This document shows, piece by piece, positions 1 to 8,347 of a stretch of 42,007 bases of DNA. Source of the DNA: Actinomadura sp. 7K507 (GTDB taxonomy: Bacteria; Actinomycetota; Actinomycetes; Streptosporangiales; Streptosporangiaceae); assembly GCF_004348425.1 (NCBI RefSeq), contig NZ_SMKK01000063.1, forward strand, positions 1-42,007, read 5' to 3'. The notes under the pieces were generated by a model. That model did no database searches. It worked only from the letters and a program-made list of their open reading frames with translations, and had not been told where the DNA came from. How positions within the stretch are numbered: the first letter of the stretch is position 1; each line of letters begins with the position of its first letter. The translations under genes were made by a program, and so were the position numbers.

Positions 1-88
1 CATCGGGGGTCCGGGGGTCGCCCCCCGGGAAAGCATTGCGAAGTCGCGAAGGTCCGCGCTTTCCGCGGACACACCTCGCCCGGCGACG

Positions 89-162
89 TAGGGCGGGCGG
101 GACTCGAACCCGCGACCGGGAGATTATGAGTCTCCTGCTCTGACCAGCTGAGCTACCGCCCC
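89..162 (-). tRNA. tRNA with CAU anticodon, probably elongator tRNA-Met
   Basis: Read on the minus strand, the 74-nt stretch folds as a full cloverleaf. The 7-bp acceptor stem starts GGGGCGG and closes with a G-U pair. The D arm is AGCTCAGCTGGTCAGAGC, the anticodon stem is GGAGA/TCTCC around loop CTCATAA, and the T arm is GCGGG-TTCGAGT-CCCGC. The anticodon is CAU. The acceptor start differs from an initiator tRNA, so elongator Met is most likely. A lysidine-modified tRNA-Ile2 with the same anticodon cannot be excluded by eye. CCA is not encoded. Confidence 0.93.
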
Positions 163-201
163 GAGGCGTCCCCCGGTGACGGTGGGGGCGTTGCCGATCT
201 C

Positions 202-230
202 ATCTTAGCGGTGGGGAAACGGCGACTGCC
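202..230 (-). promoter_or_regulatory. Putative promoter of the CAU tRNA
   Basis: On the minus strand a -10-like TAAGAT (positions 207 to 202) lies about 40 nt before the mature tRNA 5' end. A weak -35-like GGCAGT (230 to 225) sits 17 bp further upstream. The hexamers are visible; promoter activity is inferred. Confidence 0.4.
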
Positions 231-300
231 ACAGAGAAATGAGCGGCGGCGTCCCCGCGGGGTCCTACTCGCGGTGGGGCGATGTCATACCTCGTACCGA

Positions 301-330
301 GTGACGGGTGCGGGTACCCGTCGGTAGGGT
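301..330 (+). promoter_or_regulatory. Putative leaderless promoter of lprG
   Basis: GTGACG (301-306) and TAGGGT (325-330) are separated by 18 bp, with only 7 nt between the -10-like hexamer and the ATG at 338. That spacing fits a leaderless transcript, and there is no Shine-Dalgarno sequence before this ATG. A perfect 10-bp palindrome, CGGGTACCCG (311-320), lies in the spacer and could be an operator. Confidence 0.45.
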
Positions 331-337
331 CCCGCGT

Positions 338-1024
338 ATGTCCAGACGCATCCTCGTCCTCGTTTCCGTGTTGCTGGCGCTGGTTTCCACTGGTGCGTGC
401 AGCGGGGGCGGATCGGACGAGCCCGCCGGGAAGGCGGACTTCGACGCCGCGCAGACGTTGCGGCAGTCGGCGCAGTCCATGGCGAAGCTGAAGAGCGTGG
501 CGTTCACCGTGGAGTCGGAGGGCACGACGCCCGTCATCGTGAAGGGCGGCGACCTGAAGCTGCTCCGCGAGGGTGACGCGGAGGGGACGCTGACGGTCGA
601 GCAGCAGGGCCAGAACGTCGAGATGAAGGTCGTCGCGGTCGGGGACAGCATCTATCTGGACGCCGGGACGGGCGGCTGGCGCAAGGTCCCGAAGGCTCTG
701 GCCGCGAGCATGTACGACCCGTCGGCGGTGCTGGATCCGCAGCGCGGCATCTCCAAGCTGCTGGAGTCGGCGGCGGAGCCGGAGCCGCAGGCCGTCGAGA
801 AGGTGAACGGCAAGGAGACCTACCGGGTGGGGACCAAGCTGCCGAAGGACCGGATCGCGGGCCTCATTCCGGGGATCAACGCGGACCTGGAGGGTCAGGT
901 CTGGGTGAACAAGGCCGACCACCGGCTCGTGAAGGTGCGCGGGGCGTTCCCGGAGAACCAGGGTGCGGTGGTGATCTCGTTCACCGAGTTCGACGCCCCC
1001 TACAAGATCAGCGCACCGCGGTGA
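338..1024 (+). CDS. lprG: LppX/LprAFG-family lipoprotein, LprG-like
   Basis: A 228-aa predicted envelope lipoprotein. The N-terminus is a short basic stretch, a hydrophobic segment and a lipobox STGAC with Cys21 as the lipidation site, followed by a Gly/Ser linker. The rest (residues about 30-225) reads like the LppX_LprAFG fold, which in mycobacteria carries triacylated lipids in a hydrophobic pocket. The next gene starts inside this stop codon and encodes a P55-type transporter, the same pairing as mycobacterial lprG-p55, so lipid transfer from membrane to cell surface is the likely job. ATG 338 is preferred over in-frame GTG 308 because it gives a compact signal peptide and lies just after a -10-like box. 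Assignment rests on family pattern plus context. Confidence 0.85.
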   Translation: MSRRILVLVSVLLALVSTGACSGGGSDEPAGKADFDAAQTLRQSAQSMAKLKSVAFTVESEGTTPVIVKGGDLKLLREGDAEGTLTVEQQGQNVEMKVVAVGDSIYLDAGTGGWRKVPKALAASMYDPSAVLDPQRGISKLLESAAEPEPQAVEKVNGKETYRVGTKLPKDRIAGLIPGINADLEGQVWVNKADHRLVKVRGAFPENQGAVVISFTEFDAPYKISAPR

Positions 1025-2652
1025 GGGAGCGTCGCCGGGTCGCGATCGGGGCCGGCGGCGCGGTGGTGATGCTGGCCGCGCTGGACGCCTACGTCGTCAC
1101 GACGATCCTGGTGCCGGTGGTCAAGGACATCGGCGTCCCGATCAACCGGCTGGAGCGGGTCACGCCCGTCCTGACCGGGTTCCTGCTGGGGTATGTGGCG
1201 GCGATGCCGCTGCTCGGGCAGTTGTCGGACCGGTTCGGGCGGCGGCCGCTGCTGCAGGCGTGCCTGGTGTTCTTCGCGGTCGGCTCGGTCGTCACCGCGC
1301 TTGCCGGGGACGTGCCGCTGCTGACGGCGGGCCGGGTGGTGCAGGGCGTCGCGGGCGGCGCGCTGCTGCCGGTGACGATGGCCCTGGCGGGGGACCTGTG
1401 GGACGAGCGGCAGCGGCCCGTGGTCCTGGGCGCGGTGGGCGCGGCGCAGGAGCTGGGCAGCGTGCTCGGCCCGCTGTACGGGGCGGGGATCGCGGCGGTC
1501 ATGGACTGGCGGGCGATCTTCTGGATCAACCTTCCGCTGGTGCTGCTGGCGATGGTCGGCGTCCAGTACGCGGTGCCGGGCGGGCGCGGGGAGGGGCCGA
1601 GGCCCGGCGTGGACGTGGCCGGCGGGCTGCTGCTGGCGCTCGGGCTGGGGCTGCTGGTCGCGGGTGTCTACAACCCCGAGCCGCAGGAGTCGGCGCTTCC
1701 GTCCTGGGGGCCGCCGGTGCTGGCCGCGGGCGCCGCGGTCCTGGTGGTGTTCGTGCTCTGGGAGATCAAGGCGCGCACGAGGCTGCTGGACCTGTCGGGC
1801 GTGCGGCGCGGGCCGCTGCTGGCCACGCTGGGCGTGAGCCTGCTGTCGGGTGCGGCGCTGATGGTGACGCTCGTGGACGTGGTGCTGGTGGCGCAGACCG
1901 TCCTGGGCAAGGACGCCACGGAGGGGGCCCTGCTGCTCACCAGGTTCCTCGTCGCGCTTCCGGTCGCGGCCGTGGCCGGCGGGATGATCGCCAGGCGGTT
2001 CGGCGAACGGTGGCCGATGGCGGCGGGCATGGCGGTGTCGGCGATCGGCTACCTGCTGATCGCGGCGTGGCCGGCGGACCTGGCGAGCGCCTCGTACGGG
2101 CCGCTGCCGCGGATGGACACCGATCTGGTGATCACCGGGCTGGGGCTCGGGCTGGTGATCGCGCCGGTGTCGTCGGCGGTGCTGGGGTTCGTCCCGGCGG
2201 CGCGGCACGGCGTCGCCTCGGCCGCCGTGGTCGTGGCGCGGATGATGGGGATGCTGCTGGGGATCTCCGCGCTGTCGGCGTGGGGTTTCTACCGGTTCCA
2301 CGAGCTGACCGCCGACCTGAAGCCGCCGCTGCCGTTCCTGATGTCGGAGGACGAGTTCGCGCGCCAGATGAAGGTCTACAACGCGGCCGTGCAGGACGCG
2401 CTGCGCACCGAGTACCAGGAGATCTTCTGGATCACCGCCGGGATGTGCGTCCTCGGGGCGCTGCTCGCGCTCGCCGCCGGCGGCCGTGACCGGAACCGGG
2501 ACCCCGAGCCGGACGGGGGGCCGGGTGGAGAGCCGGATCCTGGCCGGATCCGGCCAGCGTTTCGGCATACCGGACGCGATTCCGGAAACGATTCGGCCAC
2601 CGGCCACGTGCCGATCAGCGGGCGCGGGAATATCCTGGGAGAAGATGGCTGA
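1021..2652 (+). CDS. P55-type MFS transporter (lipid/drug export)
   Basis: A 543-aa major facilitator protein with about 14 hydrophobic segments. MFS motif A is clear near residue 65 ([13 protein letters not shown]), and a motif C-like [10 protein letters not shown] follows. The N-terminus ([20 protein letters not shown], then [10 protein letters not shown] and [12 protein letters not shown]) closely resembles Rv1410c/P55 of Mycobacterium, which works with LprG in triacylglyceride export and drug tolerance. GTG 1021 overlaps the lprG stop as GTGA, implying translational coupling. The last 50 or so residues are a hydrophilic Pro/Gly/Asp-rich cytoplasmic tail without a recognised domain. Substrate is inferred from the mycobacterial pair. 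Confidence 0.85.
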   Translation: MRERRRVAIGAGGAVVMLAALDAYVVTTILVPVVKDIGVPINRLERVTPVLTGFLLGYVAAMPLLGQLSDRFGRRPLLQACLVFFAVGSVVTALAGDVPLLTAGRVVQGVAGGALLPVTMALAGDLWDERQRPVVLGAVGAAQELGSVLGPLYGAGIAAVMDWRAIFWINLPLVLLAMVGVQYAVPGGRGEGPRPGVDVAGGLLLALGLGLLVAGVYNPEPQESALPSWGPPVLAAGAAVLVVFVLWEIKARTRLLDLSGVRRGPLLATLGVSLLSGAALMVTLVDVVLVAQTVLGKDATEGALLLTRFLVALPVAAVAGGMIARRFGERWPMAAGMAVSAIGYLLIAAWPADLASASYGPLPRMDTDLVITGLGLGLVIAPVSSAVLGFVPAARHGVASAAVVVARMMGMLLGISALSAWGFYRFHELTADLKPPLPFLMSEDEFARQMKVYNAAVQDALRTEYQEIFWITAGMCVLGALLALAAGGRDRNRDPEPDGGPGGEPDPGRIRPAFRHTGRDSGNDSATGHVPISGRGNILGEDG

Positions 2653-2694
2653 CGACCTCTTGCCGGGAGGGCACTCCCCGGGGAGGTGACACAG

Positions 2695-3303
2695 ATGCGC
2701 GGGTCCGGCATCGGCCGCGGAGGCGGGCCGCTCACCAGGCTGCGGCGGCGGCTCGGCCTGGAACGCAACGAGCTCCGCCGCCGGGTGGACCGCGTCCAGC
2801 GGGCGATCGCCCTCGGGCTGCTCGTGCTCCTGCTGGGCGTCGCGCCGCCGCTGGCCGCTTGGGCGGCGTCCTGGTCCTACGAGGCCGGCGTCCGGGCCGA
2901 GAACGCCGAGCGGGCGAACCGCCGGCTGGTCGTGGCGACGGTCACCGCGACCGGCGCGACCAGCTCGTCCGGGGACCGCTACATCCATGAGACCGTCCAG
3001 GCCACCTGGCGGGGGGCGGGCGGCGAGCCGCGCGCCGGGACCCTGCCGAGCTGGAAGAACGCCAAGATCGGGGCGCAGCGGAGGATCTGGGTCGACCGCG
3101 ACGGCGCCCCGACGGTCCGGCCCCGCCCGCACAGCCGCACGGTGACCGACGCCGCCTACGCGGGCGCCGCCGCCGTCCTCGGCTGCGGGCTGCCCGTCCT
3201 GCTGGTGTACGCGCTGGTCCGCCGCCGCTGCGACCGCCACCGCTACGACCTGTGGGAGGCGGGCTGGGCCCGCATGGACGCCGACGCGAATCCACGCTCC
3301 TGA
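2695..3303 (+). CDS. Two-TM membrane protein, Rv1733c-like
   Basis: A 202-aa protein of unknown function. It has an arginine-rich N-terminus (about 1-40), one TM segment (about 45-65), an extracytoplasmic domain of about 85 residues with an Ala/Glu-rich linker and a small beta-like part, a second TM (about 155-177) and a short Arg-rich C-terminus. This layout and the pattern 'IWVDRDGAPTVRPRP' match the actinobacterial Rv1733c-type membrane proteins, which often occur in multiple copies. ATG 2695 is chosen because GGGGAGGTGA lies 5-14 nt upstream; GTG 2686 would sit inside that ribosome-binding site. It follows the P55 gene by 42 nt and may be co-transcribed. Confidence 0.7.
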   Translation: MRGSGIGRGGGPLTRLRRRLGLERNELRRRVDRVQRAIALGLLVLLLGVAPPLAAWAASWSYEAGVRAENAERANRRLVVATVTATGATSSSGDRYIHETVQATWRGAGGEPRAGTLPSWKNAKIGAQRRIWVDRDGAPTVRPRPHSRTVTDAAYAGAAAVLGCGLPVLLVYALVRRRCDRHRYDLWEAGWARMDADANPRS

Positions 3304-3320
3304 GCCCCGCCCGTCCCGCG

Positions 3321-4025
3321 TTACGGCGTGATGAGCGCGCGGGCCGTCTGGACCAGGACGGCGTTGTCGGTGGCCGGAGCCCCGTCGGGGAGGGTGAGCG
3401 TGTCCTCCAGGCCGATGCGGACGTCCAGGTTCAGCCGCGCGGCGAGGCGCAGGACGGGCCATGTGCCGCCATCCTCGCCGTGCAGGAGGATCGGGCGGCC
3501 GAGCCGGGTGCCGAGATCGTGCAGGAGCGCCTTGGCGGTGCCCGTCGCGGTCTGCGGATCGGTGTCGGCGACCTCGGCGAGGATCCGCCGGACGTGGTGG
3601 GCGTGGGGCCAGCGCAGGAAGCGCTCGGCGGCGTCGGTGCCGGAGAAGATGCCCGCCTCGACGGCGACGCCGCGTTCGAAGAGGGTCTCGGCGACCAGTT
3701 CGGCGCCCTTCTCGTGGAAGTTCACCGACGCGTGGTCGGGCAGGACCGTCCAGGAGCGGATCAGCGCCGCGCGTTCGCCCGGATCGGGCGCCGTCCACGC
3801 GCCCGTGGTGACGCCCACGCCGATCGACGGGGTGGCCGTGCGGACGGCGGTGACGGCCGCGGCGACGTGGAACGCGTCCAGGGTGCAGGCTCCGGCGTCG
3901 TCCCTCGGGTGCACGTGCGCGTCCTGCGCGCCGACGTCGGTGGCGGCGCGCACGGCGGCGGCGATCTCCTCAGGTGAGACCGGCACGCCCTCGGTCCGGC
4001 TTCCGTTCGGGCAGACCTGGAGCAT
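3321..4025 (-). CDS. BKACE-type beta-keto acid cleavage enzyme (DUF849), short form
   Basis: A 234-aa protein of the beta-keto acid cleavage family (Kce and relatives), Zn-dependent enzymes that condense a beta-keto acid with acetyl-CoA and release a CoA ester plus acetoacetate. The start MLQVCPNGSRT and the HVHPRDD motif (His-x-His, metal ligands) near residue 43 are typical, as are HGED and GLEDTL near the C-terminus. It is clearly shorter than the usual 270-310 aa, with losses in the middle. No ribosome-binding site is visible at ATG 4025, and the upstream hydrolase gene stops only 22 nt away, so it may be read from that transcript. Substrate unknown. Confidence 0.8.
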   Translation of the reverse strand: MLQVCPNGSRTEGVPVSPEEIAAAVRAATDVGAQDAHVHPRDDAGACTLDAFHVAAAVTAVRTATPSIGVGVTTGAWTAPDPGERAALIRSWTVLPDHASVNFHEKGAELVAETLFERGVAVEAGIFSGTDAAERFLRWPHAHHVRRILAEVADTDPQTATGTAKALLHDLGTRLGRPILLHGEDGGTWPVLRLAARLNLDVRIGLEDTLTLPDGAPATDNAVLVQTARALITP

Positions 4026-4047
4026 GGTCTGATCATCGCAGGGCAGG

Positions 4048-6015
4048 TCAGGGCGTGATGACGCAGGGTCCGCCTCCGCACACGTCCCGTACGGTTCCGG
4101 TCTTGAGGAAGATCGCCTTCTGCCTGCGGGCGTCGGCGTCGTTGCGCGGGTCCGAGTGCGGGTCCCGGCCCTCGGACGGCGGGGTGTTGGTGAGGGGCGG
4201 ATGCGGGGAGCCGCTGTCCCAGACGACCATCGCCGACCCCTCGTGGGAGGAGCCGAACGTCGGAATGCCCCAGTACGGAACCTTGTCGGGTTTGCGGCCG
4301 GGCCTGACGGCCGGGGCGTGCAGGCGGGCGCCGATCGTGCGGGCCTGCACCTCGGCGGCCACCGGCGCGACCTGGTGGTCGCCGAACGCGACGTGCATCA
4401 GGACGCGGTGCTCCGGCGTGCCGGGCAGCGGATCGTCCGTCATGTGCCAGGCGTAGCCGTTGGCCTCGCCGCGGTCCCACAGCATCTGGATCAGCGCGAT
4501 GCCGATCTGCTGGTCGAGCTTGTCCGGGTAGAACAGGTCGAGGACCTGCCCGTACTGGGGGAAGTCGGAGCTGCGGTTGAGCAGCGTGCTGTAGTTCATC
4601 GCCGGCACGCCGAGGACTGCGCGGCGGATGTCGGGCGACACGGCGGTGAGCGCGCCGCCCATGATGCCGCCCTGGCTGTTGCCGTCGAAGGTCAGCTCGG
4701 CGCGGGTGTCGATCAGGGACGCGCCCGAGCCGTCCTGGAAGGCCTTGTGGCCGGCGAAGCCGCGGGTCATGGCGCGGCCGAGGAAGATGAAGTTCAGCAG
4801 GCCCTGCTGCGTGCGGTCCGCGACCGTCTGGAAGCGGGTGAGGTCGGCGAGCGCCGTGACGACGTTGGGGACGTCCTCCTCCGACATGCCGATCCACTTG
4901 GTGGCGCAGAAGACGAAGCCGTGCTCGCCGGCCATGGCCTTGACGTTCCCGGCGCCGACCTCGTCCTCGCCGCCGAGCAGTCCGTGCCCGTAGAGGGCGG
5001 GACGGGCCGGTTCCTCGAACGCCGATCTCGGGATCTCGCACTGGAACGGGACGGCCTGGGAGTTGCCCGGCAGCCGTGCCGGCTTCCCGTCCCGGCCGCG
5101 GTGCAGCGCCGATCCGGGCAGGCCGCCGTACTGGTCGAGGTAGCTCGGCGCCCAGACGATCCCCTTGACCTCGCGGGCGATGTGGTCGTCGACGTCGTCG
5201 GTCACCTGCGTCACGAAGAACGACGGCGAGCGGTCGCCGAGCTTCCGGAGCGCCTCGTCGCGCATGTGGAGCATGGGCCCGGCGAGGCTCTGCCCGCTCG
5301 CGACCGTGAAGTCCCAGGCGAGGTAGAGGCCGTCGCGGCTCACCCCGTGGCGATCGAGGGCGGCGAGGACCTGCCGCGTGTCCCGCTGCCGCCCGTGGAG
5401 CGGGTCGCCGGGCGGCAGGCCCGGTCCGAGGATCCTGGCGAACGCGTCGTTCGGCTCGATCCGGTTCCCGGACGCGTCGCGCAGGTCGCGGAGCGCGACG
5501 GCGTAGCGGTGTCCCTCGCGGAGGTTCCTGGCCGGGCGGACGATGAGCGCCTTGCGGTCGTCCGGCGCGTTCGCGTCCAGTTCCGCCCAGTACGGCCAGC
5601 GTTCCCCGGTCTCGGTGTCGACGATGACGATCGGGGCGTCGTCGCGGAGCGAGGAGCCGATGTCGGTGACCGGCGCCGCCCCGGTGCGGGTCAGGTCGAG
5701 GCCCGGGACGCGGCTGAGCAGCATCGATCCTGGGGAGAAGCCGTCGGCCCGGTTCCACTCGTGCGGCCGCACCGGGAGGCCGGCCACGTTCTTCAGCGTC
5801 GTGCGCAGGTGGACCCGGCGGCCCGTCGGCGTGCCGGAGTCGCGCACCGTGTGCCAGTCGTTCGGGAACGGCAGCAGGCAGGCGGCCGGGTCGATGGGGT
5901 CGCAGCCGGGCCCGGCGCCGGCCGCCGCGGGCGGCACGGCGGGCGGGACGGCCAGCAGCGCGAGGGACGCGACGAGCGCCGTGACGGCCGAGAACGTGCG
6001 CTGGGGGAGACGCAC
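4048..6015 (-). CDS. Secreted alpha/beta-hydrolase-like protein, function unknown
   Basis: A 655-aa exported protein. Residues 1-33 form a Sec signal peptide (basic start, long Ala/Leu core, AAAG cleavage region). The mature part starts with a Cys-containing segment (CDPIDPAACLLPFPNDW) also seen at the start of large secreted lipase-like proteins. A middle beta-rich region precedes a hydrolase-like half with GNSQGG, a good nucleophile elbow (G-x-S-x-G). A later FGDHQVAP could supply the histidine. An esterase or lipase role is inferred, substrate unknown. GTG 6015 is preceded by GGAGGTGG. It lies 43 nt behind the purA-like gene and 22 nt before the BKACE gene, so it may belong to the same transcript. 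Confidence 0.65.
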   Translation of the reverse strand: MRLPQRTFSAVTALVASLALLAVPPAVPPAAAGAGPGCDPIDPAACLLPFPNDWHTVRDSGTPTGRRVHLRTTLKNVAGLPVRPHEWNRADGFSPGSMLLSRVPGLDLTRTGAAPVTDIGSSLRDDAPIVIVDTETGERWPYWAELDANAPDDRKALIVRPARNLREGHRYAVALRDLRDASGNRIEPNDAFARILGPGLPPGDPLHGRQRDTRQVLAALDRHGVSRDGLYLAWDFTVASGQSLAGPMLHMRDEALRKLGDRSPSFFVTQVTDDVDDHIAREVKGIVWAPSYLDQYGGLPGSALHRGRDGKPARLPGNSQAVPFQCEIPRSAFEEPARPALYGHGLLGGEDEVGAGNVKAMAGEHGFVFCATKWIGMSEEDVPNVVTALADLTRFQTVADRTQQGLLNFIFLGRAMTRGFAGHKAFQDGSGASLIDTRAELTFDGNSQGGIMGGALTAVSPDIRRAVLGVPAMNYSTLLNRSSDFPQYGQVLDLFYPDKLDQQIGIALIQMLWDRGEANGYAWHMTDDPLPGTPEHRVLMHVAFGDHQVAPVAAEVQARTIGARLHAPAVRPGRKPDKVPYWGIPTFGSSHEGSAMVVWDSGSPHPPLTNTPPSEGRDPHSDPRNDADARRQKAIFLKTGTVRDVCGGGPCVITP

Positions 6016-6058
6016 CGTCCACCTCCGGAAGATCGGCGGGGTTCAGCAGATCTTGAAC

Positions 6059-7342
6059 TCAGCCGGCGCCGAGGTCAATGGGCGTCCGGAGGTGGCCAGG
6101 ACGTTTATCGGCTGCGGACGGCCCGTGGGAACGCAGCACGACCGGGGTCCGGAGGACGTCCTCGATCGTCTCCGCCGCGCGGCCGAGCGGCGCGTAGACG
6201 GGACGCGCCCGGAGCAGGCGGCGGGTGAGGGCGGCCTGGCGGTCCAGGTCGGGCGGGCCCGTCTCCAGGCGCCCGGCCCGCTCGCCGTCCATCTCGTAGG
6301 CCAGGCAGGCGCGCAGGTCTGGACGTGCCCCTGCTACGTCCAGATGCGTGACCGCCAGGCCGTCCGCGCCGCCCGCCACGTCCAGCGCGTAGCGGAGCGC
6401 GACCGCGTCGAGGTGGCCGGCGCGGAACGCGCCCTGCCAGCGGCCGGCGCCGTTGTGCGGTTCGGGCAGGTCCGCCGTGAGCACCGGGTCCTCGGTGACG
6501 AACGGGCCGGGGCCGTGGCGGGTCGCGTACGCGCGCAGCACCCCGAGCCGCGCCGCCGGCTCGCCCGCCTCGGCCAGCAGCGTCTCCGCGTTGGCGAACG
6601 TGGTCGTCGACCAGGTCGTGTACGGGTGGAAGCCGTGCCACTCGTCCAGCAGGACGCCCTGGGCGCCCTCGAAGACCACGTCGCCCGTCCGGAGCAGGCC
6701 GTGCAGGTGGTCGCCGCCCACGGTCGCGACCCGTTCGGCGAACGCCGTGAAGGCGCCGGCGCAGGCATCGACGTCCGGTACGTCCCCGCCGGACGGGAAG
6801 GTGTCGCGGTACCAGTCGTGCAGCGCGGCGAGCCGGCGCCGCAGCCGCGCGGGCGACAGGCAGTCGCCCACGCGCGGCGCGCCGCCGTGCGCGAGGGCGT
6901 AGGACGCCGTCTCGCCGATGCCCATCCCGCACGACCCGTGCCGGTCCGCGCCGCGCGCCGACTCCCGCGCGCGGTTGGCGGCCCGGTGGTACGGCGTCGT
7001 CAGCAGCGCGTCCCGGTCGGCGGTCAGGCGGTCGAGCGCGTCGCGCACGCCCAGCGCCCGCAGGTGGTCGGCCTCGGAGGCCAGGGCGAGCGGGTCGACG
7101 AGCATGAACCGCGACAGGTGCGTGCGGACGCCGGGCGTGAACGTCCCCGAGCCGAACTGGGCGAACGTGTGGTGCCGCCCGTCCGCCGTGACGACGTTGT
7201 GCGCCGCCTGCGCGCCGCCGTTGAACCGGACGACCGCCACGACAGGGCTCGTGGTGCCGGACGCGGCGGAGCACAGGTGGTCGACGACCGTGCCCTTGCC
7301 CGCGTCCCCGAAGCCGAGGTCGACGACGATCACGTGTCCCAT
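6059..7342 (-). CDS. Divergent adenylosuccinate synthetase paralogue (PurA-like)
   Basis: A 427-aa member of the PurA fold, which normally joins IMP and aspartate using GTP. The P-loop is GFGDAGKG, keeping the catalytic-type Asp13 and Lys16 but with Ala for the usual Glu. NGGAQAAH keeps the His (His48). The IMP-loop motif, normally TTxRGIGP, reads SCGMGIGET, and FEGAQGVLLDEWHG replaces FEGGQGTLLD. The C-terminal GTP/Asp region is altered too: THLDV instead of TKLDV. Thus it is probably active as a ligase-type enzyme but on a different base or amino acid; this is inference. It starts 4 nt after the vWA gene, in an operon with a Nudix regulator, so it is unlikely to be the housekeeping purA. 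Confidence 0.8.
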   Translation of the reverse strand: MGHVIVVDLGFGDAGKGTVVDHLCSAASGTTSPVVAVVRFNGGAQAAHNVVTADGRHHTFAQFGSGTFTPGVRTHLSRFMLVDPLALASEADHLRALGVRDALDRLTADRDALLTTPYHRAANRARESARGADRHGSCGMGIGETASYALAHGGAPRVGDCLSPARLRRRLAALHDWYRDTFPSGGDVPDVDACAGAFTAFAERVATVGGDHLHGLLRTGDVVFEGAQGVLLDEWHGFHPYTTWSTTTFANAETLLAEAGEPAARLGVLRAYATRHGPGPFVTEDPVLTADLPEPHNGAGRWQGAFRAGHLDAVALRYALDVAGGADGLAVTHLDVAGARPDLRACLAYEMDGERAGRLETGPPDLDRQAALTRRLLRARPVYAPLGRAAETIEDVLRTPVVLRSHGPSAADKRPGHLRTPIDLGAG

Positions 7343-7346
7343 GGGC

Positions 7347-8318
7347 TCAGAGGCGGGTCGTCGCGGACGGGCCGGCGGTGCCGAGGCCGGGCGGCGCGGA
7401 CGACACCGCGACCGGCGCGCGGGACGAGTCCAGCCGGGCGAGCGCCCGCGACACCGACGCGCCCGCGTCCGAGCCCGCCTCCGACAGGTGGTCGAGGCCC
7501 TCGTCGAGGTCGATGGCGTCCTCGGCGAGCCCGATGGTCAGCGCGATCGTCTCGCAGACCGCGTCGAGATCGTCCAGGTAGAGGACGTGCTGGCCGAGCA
7601 GCCCCCGCCAGAAGTCCCTCAGCTCGCGGCTGCCGGCGTGGTAGGCGCCCTCCGGGATGATGAAGTACACCTCGTACATCCGCTGCAGTTCGCGGACGAT
7701 CCCGGCGACCGGGACGTCCTCGTCGAGCTCGTCCCCGATGACCTTCGCGACCTCGCGCCGCTTGATCTCCGGGTAGGCCAGCTCGTCGCCGATCATGAAC
7801 AGGTAGCCGCGCTTGCCGCGCTTGTCGAAGCAGTCGATCGCGGTGTGCCGGGCCATGAAGTACATGGCCAGCTCGTAGGACTCGCGCATCTGGCCGCCGC
7901 CCCCGCCTTCGAGGAGGATCTTGCCGAGGTCGTCGTCCATCCGGTTGTCGGCCTCGAACTGGCCGACCTGCAGCGGCGCCCGGTCGCAGGTCGCGTCGCC
8001 GACCGCGCCGAACATGATGTGGGGGTGCTCCACGTAGCCCTTGCGCAGCAGCAGGCCGAGCAGGTCGGGGAGCTTGGTCTGCAGCGTCCGCGGCACGTGC
8101 CCCATCGAGCCGGTCACGTCGAACAGGACGCCGATCGCGAGCGATTCGGGGTGGTCGTCGGAGTCCCGGCTCTCCCGGACGGTCACGCCGCGCGGGTCGA
8201 GGTCGGGGTGGACGGTGGTGGCGCCGCCGTCGGAGTAGGCGAACGCGCTGGCGCCGGAGGACGCGCGGTAGCTCGCCTGCGCGGCGTAGACGTCGGTGGA
8301 CCAGTTTCCGCTTCCCAT
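7347..8318 (-). CDS. vWA-domain protein with intact MIDAS
   Basis: A 323-aa soluble protein. After a Ser/Ala-rich N-terminus (about 1-55), a von Willebrand A domain begins at GVLFDVTGSMG, giving the MIDAS motif D-x-T-x-S. It continues through GAVGDATCDRAP, a GGGGGQMRESYELA segment and FMIGDELAYPEI, which could supply further MIDAS residues. The last 50 residues are Ser/Ala/Pro-rich. Such cytoplasmic vWA proteins, including TerY, work as metal-dependent scaffolds next to kinases or ATPases. It sits between a kinase-like gene and a purA-like gene with 29-nt and 4-nt gaps, so a partner role there is likely. ATG 8318 follows AAGGAGACG. Confidence 0.82.
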   Translation of the reverse strand: MGSGNWSTDVYAAQASYRASSGASAFAYSDGGATTVHPDLDPRGVTVRESRDSDDHPESLAIGVLFDVTGSMGHVPRTLQTKLPDLLGLLLRKGYVEHPHIMFGAVGDATCDRAPLQVGQFEADNRMDDDLGKILLEGGGGGQMRESYELAMYFMARHTAIDCFDKRGKRGYLFMIGDELAYPEIKRREVAKVIGDELDEDVPVAGIVRELQRMYEVYFIIPEGAYHAGSRELRDFWRGLLGQHVLYLDDLDAVCETIALTIGLAEDAIDLDEGLDHLSEAGSDAGASVSRALARLDSSRAPVAVSSAPPGLGTAGPSATTRL

Positions 8319-8347
8319 GGTCGTCTCCTTCGGTTGGGGCGTGGCCC

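Noticed and set aside
308..337. Upstream GTG start for the LprG-like protein
   Set aside because: It would put ten extra residues, with no ribosome-binding site, before a complete signal peptide and overlap the likely promoter.
1000..3798. Very long antisense open frame of over 900 codons
   Set aside because: Its composition is almost only Arg, Ala, Gly, Pro and His, the mark of a shadow frame in high-GC DNA. It lies opposite the well-supported P55 gene.
6041..6058. Inverted repeat GTTCA...TGAAC after the PurA-like gene as terminator
   Set aside because: The stem is only 5 bp, so it is too weak to claim as an end to the operon.
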